Of a stretch of 19,463 nucleotides of DNA, positions 7,624-14,096 are shown in pieces. This stretch comes from an uncultured Flammeovirgaceae bacterium. Lineage in GTDB: Bacteria; Bacteroidota; Bacteroidia; Cytophagales; Cyclobacteriaceae. Every line of letters starts with the position of its first letter. The stretch's first letter is position 1. The notes beneath the pieces are model-generated. The model did not search any database, was not told the origin of the DNA, and saw only the letters and a program-made list of their open reading frames with translations. Where the stretch lies: positions 1-19,463 of the forward strand of contig CAKZPJ010000241.1 of assembly GCA_937138955.1 (NCBI GenBank), written 5' to 3'. The position numbers and the translations under genes are program-made.

Positions 7624-8035
7624 TCGTTTTATTCAACATGAAGTTTTTTTCGAAGACCCCAATTCCAGCTTTTTCTTAAACCGAATAATCGAGCCGAGCT
7701 TAATATAATTGAAACTGTCCGATAGATTGGAGTGGAATCATCTCGATTCTGATTACAATATAATTCGGTAATAACAAGAGAGAAATTTGAATTGATTAAT
7801 TTTTTATTTATTCATAAAGTAAACATACTTGAGTATTAGCGGTAGTTGAAAATGCTTACTGACATCATGCAGCCGCCAGCTGAACGAAATGAGAGCACGG
7901 GTAATTGGCGCACTAATTTCGTGTATAAATGCTTGGAACACCAGAGCCATCAAGCTTAGGCTGATGACTTGCATTAGATATTACCACTTTATAATTGAAG
8001 TACCTCTAGAGCATATTATTTACATCCAGTAACAA
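7624..8035. other. Gene-poor stretch between lipoprotein and photolyase genes
   Basis: No strong gene in 412 bp. The minus strand holds a 56-codon ORF at 7804-7974 (MQVISLSLMALVFQAFIHEI, ending VYFMNK) with a hydrophobic start and a region of more G+C-rich codons (SAPITRALISFSWRLHDVSK). Further left an open frame without ATG ends in RKKLELGSSKKTSC before a stop near 7636. These could be remnants of decayed genes or chance frames; I recognise neither. No terminator is clear for either flanking gene. Confidence 0.35.
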
Positions 8036-9529
8036 TTAAGATGTTGTTCGCTCTCGAAATGCTTCTGCTTCCTGAAACAAGTGCTCTTTCCGTTCTTGGT
8101 TCATACGGTCTAGCGTAGCCACCATCATGGACATTCGTTGGTTCTGGGCGAAGACTTTTTTGTGACGATCGATAAAGCTCCAGTATAAGCCGTCTACCGG
8201 GTCAGCCCATTCTTTATTCTTGCGATAATCACTCATTTTGCTGATGTAGTTGGAGCCACCAATGTAGGGTTTGGTGGCGAAAGTGCCACCGTCGGCAAAC
8301 TGACTCATGCCGTACACATTGGGTTCCATTACCCAGTCAGATGAATCAACAAACATTTCCATAAACCAGCGATACACTTCATCAGGATGAACTTCCGCGA
8401 GCAGCATAATATTACCGAGTACCATCAACCGTTCAATATGGTGGGTGTAGCCGTGTTCAACCACTCGTTTTATGCTATCGTCTAGCGGAGGAATACCGGT
8501 GGTGCCATCGTACCAACAGTCGTTTAATTTGCGTTGGTTATCAAAGAAATTTCCGCGCAAATTATGGGTATGATACATGCCTCGCATAAATTCGCGCCAG
8601 CCAACCAGTTGCCGGACAAATCCTTCTACACTGGGGTAGTGAACATCATTCTGTTCAGCGTACTCCACCGCCGACTCGATTACTTCTTGAGCAGTCAGTA
8701 AGCCTAAATTAATGTAGGGAGATAGCACTGAGTGAAACAGAAAATTACGTTCCGAATCAATCGCATCTTCGTAGGGACCAAAATCAGCGAAGCGGTTTTT
8801 CAGAAAATCGTTCAATCGGTACAACGCCTGACGGCGGGTAGTCGCCAGCCAGAAATTCTGCGAATTACCGGGATGCTTAGGAAATAGTTTATCAACAATC
8901 TTTACCACATCGTGGGTGTGCTCCGTCCATTCGCTATCGGGCAACGATGGGATCGTAATATTTTTCGGAAGCTTTTTGCGATTTTCTTCGTCAAATGACC
9001 ACTTTCCGTACAGTGGTTCTTTTTGTTCGTTAACCAGTAGATTAAATTTCTTCCGCTGTCCGGTATAGAAATACTGCATGAACGGTCGCTTAGAATTGTC
9101 TAAATATTCCTGAAAATCGTTAACCGTACTATAAAATCCGGGCGAGTCTACAATCGTTAGCTGCAAGTCTTGCTTCTGGCAGAATTCATCCATTCGCTGG
9201 GCGAAGAACTTATCTTCAATCGTAAACATCACAACCTCCTTAATACTGGCGTACTTTTCCAGGGTTTTCTTTAGCTTATCTTCGTAGGAAAGATGGCGGT
9301 TTTCTTCAGAAAGTTTCCAATAGTTGGTGGGGTGCTTATCCTGCAAAGAATCGTGGTAAGAGCGCATAGCTGATAGAAACAATATCAACTTATGCTTGTG
9401 GTATTTGAAATGAGTACACAATCCGGCATCTTCGGCCATAAAGAATAACGTATGCTTATTGGGCTGCAGTGATTCCAGATTTGGAAATAGGCAGTTACCC
9501 AAGATAATCGCCAGTCGGTGGTAGGCCAT
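8036..9529 (-). CDS. Photolyase of the FeS-BCP/PhrB (DPRP) family lacking the cluster cysteines
   Basis: 497 aa. The N-terminal alpha/beta domain (RLAIILGNCLFP, then MAEDAGL and FHAM-like LSAMRSYHDSL) and the C-terminal FAD domain fit bacterial cryptochrome/photolyase-related proteins (DPRP family), typified by PhrB (6-4) photolyase. Diagnostic FAD-domain stretches are VRQLVGWREFMRGMY (305-319), YTHHIERLMVLGNIMLL (361-377), EPNVYGMSQFADGG (402-415), TKPYIGGSNYISKMSDY (419-435) and GLYWSF (447-452). Known family members bind a [4Fe-4S] cluster through four cysteines, one before the HHIERLM helix and three after MSDY. Here the first position appears to be Pro348 and the MSDY loop is shortened to RKNKEWADPVD with no cysteine. 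The role is probably light-driven repair of UV damage in DNA, or light sensing. The ATG at 9529 fits the family N-terminus. The gene is divergent from dps and has an octamer repeat array just before its start. Confidence 0.92.
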   Translation of the reverse strand: MAYHRLAIILGNCLFPNLESLQPNKHTLFFMAEDAGLCTHFKYHKHKLILFLSAMRSYHDSLQDKHPTNYWKLSEENRHLSYEDKLKKTLEKYASIKEVVMFTIEDKFFAQRMDEFCQKQDLQLTIVDSPGFYSTVNDFQEYLDNSKRPFMQYFYTGQRKKFNLLVNEQKEPLYGKWSFDEENRKKLPKNITIPSLPDSEWTEHTHDVVKIVDKLFPKHPGNSQNFWLATTRRQALYRLNDFLKNRFADFGPYEDAIDSERNFLFHSVLSPYINLGLLTAQEVIESAVEYAEQNDVHYPSVEGFVRQLVGWREFMRGMYHTHNLRGNFFDNQRKLNDCWYDGTTGIPPLDDSIKRVVEHGYTHHIERLMVLGNIMLLAEVHPDEVYRWFMEMFVDSSDWVMEPNVYGMSQFADGGTFATKPYIGGSNYISKMSDYRKNKEWADPVDGLYWSFIDRHKKVFAQNQRMSMMVATLDRMNQERKEHLFQEAEAFRERTTS

Positions 9530-9535
9530 AATAGT

Positions 9536-9595
9536 GTGTTCAGGTGTTCAGGTGTTCAGGTGTTCAGGTGTTCAGGTGTTCAGGTGTTCAGGTGT
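9536..9595. repeat. Tandem array of 7.5 x 8-bp GTGTTCAG
   Basis: Seven perfect copies of GTGTTCAG (9536-9591) and a half copy GTGT (9592-9595). In the photolyase mRNA they read as CTGAACAC repeats ending 6 nt before the ATG at 9529, so they fill the leader and the place where a ribosome binding site would be. Perfect identity suggests recent expansion or slippage. Copy-number change would alter leader length, not the reading frame. Confidence 0.97.
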
Positions 9596-9608
9596 AAAGT
9601 ACCTGAAC
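9586..9608. repeat. Hairpin formed by the last octamer and an inverted copy
   Basis: GTTCAGGT (9586-9593) and ACCTGAAC (9601-9608) are perfect inverted arms with a 7-nt loop. A further inverted copy, CTGAACAC, lies at 9618-9625. In the photolyase leader any one of the tandem copies could pair with these inverted copies, giving alternative hairpins. Confidence 0.6.
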
Positions 9609-9653
9609 TTATAAATTCTGAACACGCTAATACTCGCTATGTTTAGAGCGATT

Positions 9654-9669
9654 CTAAATCGGGATTTAG
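9654..9669. promoter_or_regulatory. Inverted repeat in the photolyase/dps divergent region
   Basis: CTAAATC-GG-GATTTAG is a perfect inverted repeat about 87 bp upstream of dps and 125 bp upstream of the photolyase start, so a bound regulator could act on both. No exact TAnnTTTG box is visible for either gene; TATGTTTA at 9638-9645 (plus) is a 7 of 8 match without a clear -33. The operator role is inferred. Confidence 0.3.
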
Positions 9670-9755
9670 CTCGGTTTTGAATAAACTTTTGGCTCTATCA
9701 TGAGTTTAAATAATGTATAGAAAATTATTTTTTAGAACGAAATCAGTAAATTTTT

Positions 9756-10313
9756 ATGAATAAGTTAAGAAATCAGAAAGAGTACGAAGGAAACCCCGTA
9801 GGGCTCGATAAGGAAGTAGCACTGGAGATGGCGGAGCATTTGGATCGTCACTTGTCCTCTATGGTTACTCTATATCACCAATATCATAAGCACCACTGGA
9901 TGGTGGAAGGGCCGCAGTTTCGTGACCTACACCTTTTCTTTGAAGAGAATTATACCGAGCTGCACGAAGGCTACGATGCGGTTGCCGAACGGTTAACCGT
10001 GATGGGAGTAGCTCCTACTTGCCATCCAGCTAATATGGCGGAGTTGTCGTACGTAAAGCACGAGGAAGAAGGAGTATTCCGCATTCGCGAGAGCTTGGAA
10101 CATGACATGGAAGCGGAGAAGGCTATTGCAATTGAACTGCGCTCTTCCATCAAGAAAGCGTTTGAGCTAGGCGACTATGCTTCTAAAAATTTGTTAGAGG
10201 CTCAATTGTTCAAAGCGGAAGACCGAGCGCACCATTTGGAGCACTTCTTAGGAGAAGACTCACTAGCGGTGGGATACCTGCACAGTGAAGAAGAAGCTGA
10301 GCCAGCCGAATAA
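9756..10313 (+). CDS. dps: Dps-family ferroxidase / DNA-protection protein
   Basis: 185 aa, typical length. Dps proteins form dodecamer shells that oxidise Fe(II) with peroxide, store the iron and protect DNA in stress. The inter-subunit ferroxidase ligands are in place with the same spacing as in E. coli Dps: His47 (HKHHW), His59 (FRDLH), Asp74 and Glu78 (EGYDAVAERL). Other family marks are WMVEGPQFRDLH (48-59) and the C-terminal helix EAQLFKAEDRAHHLEHFLG (148-166). The N-terminal tail MNKLRNQKEYEGN has few basic residues, so direct DNA binding is uncertain; the C-terminus is acidic (SEEEAEPAE). The gene is divergent from a photolyase gene, suggesting shared light or oxidative-stress control, and ends at a strong terminator shared with rimM. 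Confidence 0.95.
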   Translation: MNKLRNQKEYEGNPVGLDKEVALEMAEHLDRHLSSMVTLYHQYHKHHWMVEGPQFRDLHLFFEENYTELHEGYDAVAERLTVMGVAPTCHPANMAELSYVKHEEEGVFRIRESLEHDMEAEKAIAIELRSSIKKAFELGDYASKNLLEAQLFKAEDRAHHLEHFLGEDSLAVGYLHSEEEAEPAE

Positions 10314-10335
10314 TTAAATAACCTTCTTGAAAATA

Positions 10336-10370
10336 AAAACGCCAAAGTCATGAAAGACCTTGGCGTTTTT
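10336..10370. terminator. Bidirectional terminator between dps and rimM
   Basis: AAAACGCCAA (10336-10345) pairs with TTGGCGTTTT (10360-10369). The stem extends inward by GTC/GAC after one mismatch, with loop ATGAAA. A/T tracts on both sides let it work for dps (plus) and the rpsP-rimM operon (minus), which converge here. Confidence 0.9.
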
Positions 10371-10388
10371 TATGCTAAATACGTTGTG

Positions 10389-10910
10389 TTATAAATCTAA
10401 TAAGCCCTCCGGTAAATCTACGTAAACCGTTTGCTCCTTCTTATCTACTCGGGGCACCAATTGGTCATTAATTGGAACGAGTACTTCTTTGCCTTGGTAG
10501 GTAAGCGCAATCAAATCTTGGCTTCCACCAGTGTACACATCTTTCACCTTACCCAACTCTCTCTGCTGCTGATCTACTACTTTAAACCCGACAATTTCAT
10601 GGAAATAGTACTTCCCCTCTTCCAATTCAGGAAGAGTAGCTAAGGGAAGGTAAAGACTAGATTTAACTAACTCTTGCGCTTGCTCAATAGTATCAATGTC
10701 CTCAAACTTCACTAAGGCTCGGCTGGCTTTAACGTCAATGGTATCCACAAAAAAAGGAACCAGCGTTTCGGACTTAGGCAGCCCCACAAACACTGATTCC
10801 AAATTCTGATAATCGGAAGGATTGTCTACGTCTAAAATAACGCTGACTTCTCCCTGCAATCCGTGCGTTTTGCTGATGTATCCTAGCTGATAGCAATCAT
10901 CAATCCGCAT
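10389..10910 (-). CDS. rimM: Ribosome maturation factor RimM
   Basis: 173 aa, normal length. RimM helps assemble the 3' (head) domain of the 30S subunit and binds ribosomal protein S19. The N-terminal RimM domain is clear: YQLGYISKTHGLQGEVSVIL (residues 7-26) with the family G-x(3)-K-x-HG-x-x-G-E motif, then LPLATLPELEEGKYYFHEIVG (about 88-108). The C-terminal PRC-barrel follows: LGKVKDVYTGGSQDLIAL (118-135), VLVPINDQLVPRVD (143-156) and a TVYVDLPEGLLDL ending. It begins 6 nt after the rpsP stop and is surely co-transcribed. The bacterial order is often rpsP-rimM-trmD-rplS; here the operon ends after rimM at a terminator, so trmD is elsewhere. Confidence 0.96.
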   Translation of the reverse strand: MRIDDCYQLGYISKTHGLQGEVSVILDVDNPSDYQNLESVFVGLPKSETLVPFFVDTIDVKASRALVKFEDIDTIEQAQELVKSSLYLPLATLPELEEGKYYFHEIVGFKVVDQQQRELGKVKDVYTGGSQDLIALTYQGKEVLVPINDQLVPRVDKKEQTVYVDLPEGLLDL

Positions 10911-10916
10911 AAACGC

Positions 10917-12113
10917 CTATTTTTCTTTATCGTCTCCTTCTTCTGAAGCGTCAGCTTTAGGCTCGTCTTTTACCTCTTCCGCCTTAGCTTCTTCTTTAGA
11001 AGCGGTCGCTTCTTCGGTCTTAGCCTTCTCTTCCGCTTTAGATTCCTCAGCAGCAGGTTCTTCCTCTTCCGCCTTGGCTTCTTCTACTTCGGGAGCCGGC
11101 TCTTCAGTAGCTGTTTCAGCGGTTGCTTCTTCACCAGCCGCCGCTTGAGTAGCTGCCTCTGATGCCGCTACTACTTCATCGGGAGTAGCGGTAGCTTCTT
11201 CTTTCGGAGCTTCCTCCGTTGCTGGTTCTTCCTCTTTGGCTTCTACCTCAGAGGCTTTTTCGTCAGCTTTGGATTCTTCAGCCGATGCTTCCTCTTTCTT
11301 TTTGGCAGAGGTTTCTTCCGCCGGAACTTCGGCATTAGGAGTTTCCTCTGCCTTCACTACGGGTTCGGGAGCAGCTTCTTCCTCTTTTGCCTCGGTAGCA
11401 ACCTTTGGTTCTGGTGCTTCCTCTTGCGCTTTCAATTCAGGCGCAGTATCTGGCTCCGATGCTTTTTCTTCAGCCTTAGGTTCATCTTCAGTAGCTGCTT
11501 CAGGCTCAGAGGCTGCCTCTTCAGCTTTTGGCTCTACGTCCGTAGCGGCTTCTTCCGCTACTTGCTCCTCAGTAGGTGCCTCGGCTGCTGCGGCAGTTGC
11601 TTGCGGCTCTTCCGCAGTGGCCTCAGCTTCCGCTGCTTCAAGTTCAGCTACTGCGGCGGCATTGGCCTCATCTAGTTCCTTCTGGCGAGCTTCACTTACT
11701 TCGCGTTCGCGTTTCAGTCGCTCGGCACGCTCTTGTTCTTGCTTCTGCGCTAGCGAGTCTTTCTTGCCTTCTATTTTAGTATCTTTCGATTCTTTCCATT
11801 CGTTGAAGCGTTTATCCGCTTCTTCTTGAGTAATTGCTCCTTTGTTCACTCCAATTTGTAAGTGCTTACGAAGCATAATTCCCCGGTACGATAATACAGC
11901 ACGTACGGTGTCGGTAGGTTGGGCACCTTTCATTACCCAGTCAAGCGCCTTGTCATCGTTTAAAACGATAGCGGCGGGATTGACATTAGGATTGTACGTT
12001 CCTAATTTTTCAATAAAGCGACCATCTCGTGGTGCTCTGGCATCGGCTACGACCACGTCGTAAATTGCCAGTTTCTTGCGTCCTCGACGCGTTAATCTGA
12101 TTTTTACTGCCAT
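10917..12113 (-). CDS. rpsP: 30S ribosomal protein S16 with very long acidic Glu/Ala-rich C-terminal extension
   Basis: 398 aa. Residues 1-85 are a normal S16: [57 protein letters not shown]16 is a primary binding protein of the 30S body. Residues 86-110 ([19 protein letters not shown]) match the modest extension seen in Bacteroidetes S16, and 111-150 are a charged, probably helical segment ([21 protein letters not shown]). Residues 151-398 are low-complexity, dominated by Glu, Ala, Pro, Lys and Thr (motifs such as [17 protein letters not shown]), strongly acidic and likely disordered. The usual length is about 80-90 aa in most bacteria and, from memory, up to about 180 in Bacteroidetes. The frame is intact, the stop at 10917 is 6 nt before rimM, and codons in the tail look like those of the core, so it is unlikely to be a frameshift artefact. 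Confidence 0.95.
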   Translation of the reverse strand: MAVKIRLTRRGRKKLAIYDVVVADARAPRDGRFIEKLGTYNPNVNPAAIVLNDDKALDWVMKGAQPTDTVRAVLSYRGIMLRKHLQIGVNKGAITQEEADKRFNEWKESKDTKIEGKKDSLAQKQEQERAERLKREREVSEARQKELDEANAAAVAELEAAEAEATAEEPQATAAAAEAPTEEQVAEEAATDVEPKAEEAASEPEAATEDEPKAEEKASEPDTAPELKAQEEAPEPKVATEAKEEEAAPEPVVKAEETPNAEVPAEETSAKKKEEASAEESKADEKASEVEAKEEEPATEEAPKEEATATPDEVVAASEAATQAAAGEEATAETATEEPAPEVEEAKAEEEEPAAEESKAEEKAKTEEATASKEEAKAEEVKDEPKADASEEGDDKEK

Positions 12114-12135
12114 AATTTTGTTTTGTTAAACATGC

Positions 12136-12152
12136 GATGGATCACGTCCATC
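12136..12152 (-). promoter_or_regulatory. Leader hairpin of rpsP mRNA
   Basis: GATGGA and TCCATC are perfect arms with a 5-nt loop, lying between the -7 box and the ATG of rpsP in the roughly 50-nt leader. The flanking TGCG and CGCA may extend the stem past a bulge. Ribosomal protein operons often carry leader structures for autoregulation, but I cannot match this to a known class. Confidence 0.3.
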
Positions 12153-12168
12153 TTTCGCAAAAAGACTG

Positions 12169-12176
12169 CAAAGATA
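12169..12176 (-). promoter_or_regulatory. Bacteroidetes -7 box for the rpsP-rimM operon
   Basis: On the minus strand this reads TATCTTTG, an exact match to TAnnTTTG, 55 nt upstream of the rpsP ATG. The -33 position (about 19-21 nt upstream) reads TTTA/GATT rather than TTTG, so only the -7 half is clear. Confidence 0.6.
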
Positions 12177-12257
12177 CTGTTTTTCAGATAAATCGCATCT
12201 CCGAATCCAACTTTTAACTTATTTCTTGGTATAGGCGTTCCATCACGAAAAAATTAC

Positions 12258-12324
12258 TAATGATTGATGATGAATAACTAATAAATAATTCAATACCTCA
12301 CCAGTCATTCATCATTATTCATTA
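12258..12324. repeat. Imperfect intergenic inverted repeat of the ATGATGAAT type
   Basis: Two 21-nt arms (12258-12278 and 12304-12324) agree at 18 positions in inverted orientation, with a 25-nt AT-rich loop. It lies between divergent rpsP and the TRAP solute-binding gene. Its TAATGA..ATGATGAAT wording resembles the hairpin at 5482-5532, suggesting a short palindromic repeat family in this genome. Confidence 0.5.
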
Positions 12325-12373
12325 CAGTGGTAGGAAGCTATCGGAATCAAGTATTTTCTACTAAATTACCACC

Positions 12374-13501
12374 ATGAATACGACCAACCGAAGAAATTTC
12401 TTATTGAAAAGTGGGGCAGCTATTACGGCTACTACTTTAGGTTCAGCCTGTAGCTCAGGTATTTCACCCGAAAAAAAACAGGCTCCCTACATCAATTTTA
12501 ACGATACTTTCCGGTGGAAAATGGTCACTACTTGGCCGCCTAACTTTCCGATACTGGGCGAAGGCTGCAACCTATTTGCTCAATGGGTAAACGAGATGTC
12601 AGGCGGGCGAATGGAAATTACGGTGTACGGCGGAGGCGAATTGGTGCCAGCCCTAGAGGTTTTCGATGCAGTCAGTAGCGGAGCAGTAGAAGTTGGGCAT
12701 GGGGCCGGATACTATTGGGCGGGCAAACTACCGGCAGCGCAATTCTTTGCCACTGTTCCCTTCGGTATGAACGCGCAGCAGATGAACGCTTGGTTCACCG
12801 GTGGGAATGGCACGGAATTGTGGCAGAAGACCTACCGCGATTTTAACATCATTCCGTACCCCGGAGGAAACACTGGAATGCAAATGGGCGGATGGTTTAA
12901 TCAGGAAATTAACAGTATTGAAGATATTCAGGGGCTAAAGATGAGGATTCCGGGTATCGGGGGCAAAGTTTTTAATCAGGCCGGAGGTACATCGGTGCTA
13001 GTAGCCGGAGGTGAAATCTACACTAACTTGGAGCGAGGCGTGATTGATGCTACCGAATGGATTGGCCCTTACCACGATTATCAAATGGGTTTTCATCAGG
13101 TAGCTAACTACTACTATTACCCAGGATGGCACGAACCCGGAACGGCGCTAGAATTATCGGTTAATCGAGAGAAATACGAAGAATTACCTACCGACTTGCA
13201 GTCGATAATAACGGCCGCCGCCGAACGATTAAACCACTGGTCACTATGCCGATCGGAAGCAATGAATAGCGAGTATGCTGTGAAGATGGTTGAAGAAGAA
13301 GGGGTGCAGTTTCGCCGCTTTCCCAATGACGTGCTATCTACCTTTCGGAAATACGGGGAGGAAGTAGTAGCCGACGTTATTCAGCAAGATCCGCTAGCTA
13401 AGCGTGCTTACGAAGCATACGCGGCCTTTCAACAACAAATGAATCGATACACACCTTACAACGAGCAGCTTTATCATACCAATTATGGCTTACTGGTTTA
13501 G
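12374..13501 (+). CDS. TRAP-type transporter solute-binding protein (DctP/TakP-like), Tat-exported
   Basis: 375 aa. These proteins capture carboxylate or related substrates in the periplasm for a DctQM-type membrane permease. The N-terminus has a twin-arginine signal (NRRNFLLKSG, residues 5-14) and then AITATTLGSAC; Cys26 may be lipidated, though the lipobox is not canonical. Domain features match the TakP/FcbT branch: WKMVTTWPPNFP (48-59), GELVPALEVFDAVSSGAVEV (88-107), GLKMRIPGIGGKVF (187-200, with the substrate-carboxylate Arg191 of the MRIPG motif), GGEIYTNLERGVIDATEW (212-229) and YYYPGWHEPG (247-256). No dctQ or dctM gene is adjacent, so it is an orphan and the permease must be elsewhere. 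The substrate cannot be read from the sequence; alpha-keto acids or other organic acids are likely for this branch. Its stop overlaps the stop of the gene on the other strand. Confidence 0.93.
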   Translation: MNTTNRRNFLLKSGAAITATTLGSACSSGISPEKKQAPYINFNDTFRWKMVTTWPPNFPILGEGCNLFAQWVNEMSGGRMEITVYGGGELVPALEVFDAVSSGAVEVGHGAGYYWAGKLPAAQFFATVPFGMNAQQMNAWFTGGNGTELWQKTYRDFNIIPYPGGNTGMQMGGWFNQEINSIEDIQGLKMRIPGIGGKVFNQAGGTSVLVAGGEIYTNLERGVIDATEWIGPYHDYQMGFHQVANYYYYPGWHEPGTALELSVNREKYEELPTDLQSIITAAAERLNHWSLCRSEAMNSEYAVKMVEEEGVQFRRFPNDVLSTFRKYGEEVVADVIQQDPLAKRAYEAYAAFQQQMNRYTPYNEQLYHTNYGLLV

Positions 13502-13968
13502 ACATGGTCTAGCACCCAATGGCCTAAGTCGGCAATGGCTAACCCAGCGGCAAAAATAGCGATACTTTGCTGGTGCTGATTCACCCATGGCCAGATATTC
13601 CACTGAGCATCTGCATAGCTATGAGCAAAATACTGCACTAATAAAGCGATGCCTAGCAAATACAGCATTCGGGTTATGGTACCAAAAATGGGAGCATGAC
13701 TAATGCCTCGGTGCCGAAAAAGCATAGCGTAGGGGTACCACAGAAAAACCCAAACATAACCAATGCCCAGCGACCAGCGCAATAGCGTGGTTTCCGATAC
13801 GGTACGCTGCCGCATATCCAAATCGGGGCTGATGAAAATACCGCAAAAGCAACCTACTCCCGCCAGCGAAGTAACCAACATATCATGATGGCTAAGTTCC
13901 CAGGCGATCCAGGTTACGATAGGTACAAGTACCAGTGTTCCAACGTTATGTGTCCTTCCGGCGGCCAT
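13498..13968 (-). CDS. DUF2227-like integral membrane metal-binding protein
   Basis: 156 aa. It has about four hydrophobic segments (near 10-26, 31-47, 66-84, 99-116, with a further one at 134-148) and conserved polar clusters typical of DUF2227 and related YdjM/DUF457-type proteins: His7 (GRTHN), SPDLD (47-51), HRGISH (86-91) and ADLGHWVLDH (146-155). The spaced His/Asp residues could form a metal site at the membrane, and members are described as putative metal-dependent hydrolases; no activity is established here. It is tail-to-tail with the TRAP binding-protein gene, the two stops sharing the bases TTAG, so no terminator can fit between them. The region upstream (13969-14096) holds a small inverted repeat, TGTAGC...GCTACA at 13982-14001, and nothing else clear. 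Confidence 0.85.
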   Translation of the reverse strand: MAAGRTHNVGTLVLVPIVTWIAWELSHHDMLVTSLAGVGCFCGIFISPDLDMRQRTVSETTLLRWSLGIGYVWVFLWYPYAMLFRHRGISHAPIFGTITRMLYLLGIALLVQYFAHSYADAQWNIWPWVNQHQQSIAIFAAGLAIADLGHWVLDHV

Positions 13969-14096
13969 TTGTTTTAAGAACTGTAGCTTTACAACGCTAC
14001 AAAGGATAAAATGATTGTCTACAAGCTTTTCCGAAGCTAGTAGGTAGGATAGTTAGTAAGAATAAACCTTACGGCAGAACAAGTTTAGCCTGTTTA

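Noticed and set aside
9536..9595. CRISPR array
   Set aside because: The 8-bp units are contiguous with no spacers; this is a simple tandem repeat.
11236..11829. Long plus-strand frame rich in Ser, Ala and Phe opposite rpsP
   Set aside because: It is the complement of the repetitive GAA/GCT codons of the S16 tail; low-complexity coding DNA leaves open frames on the other strand. It has no promoter and no family likeness.
12374..13968. Complete TRAP transporter locus
   Set aside because: The neighbour on the other strand is a DUF2227-like protein, not DctQ or DctM; only the binding protein is here.
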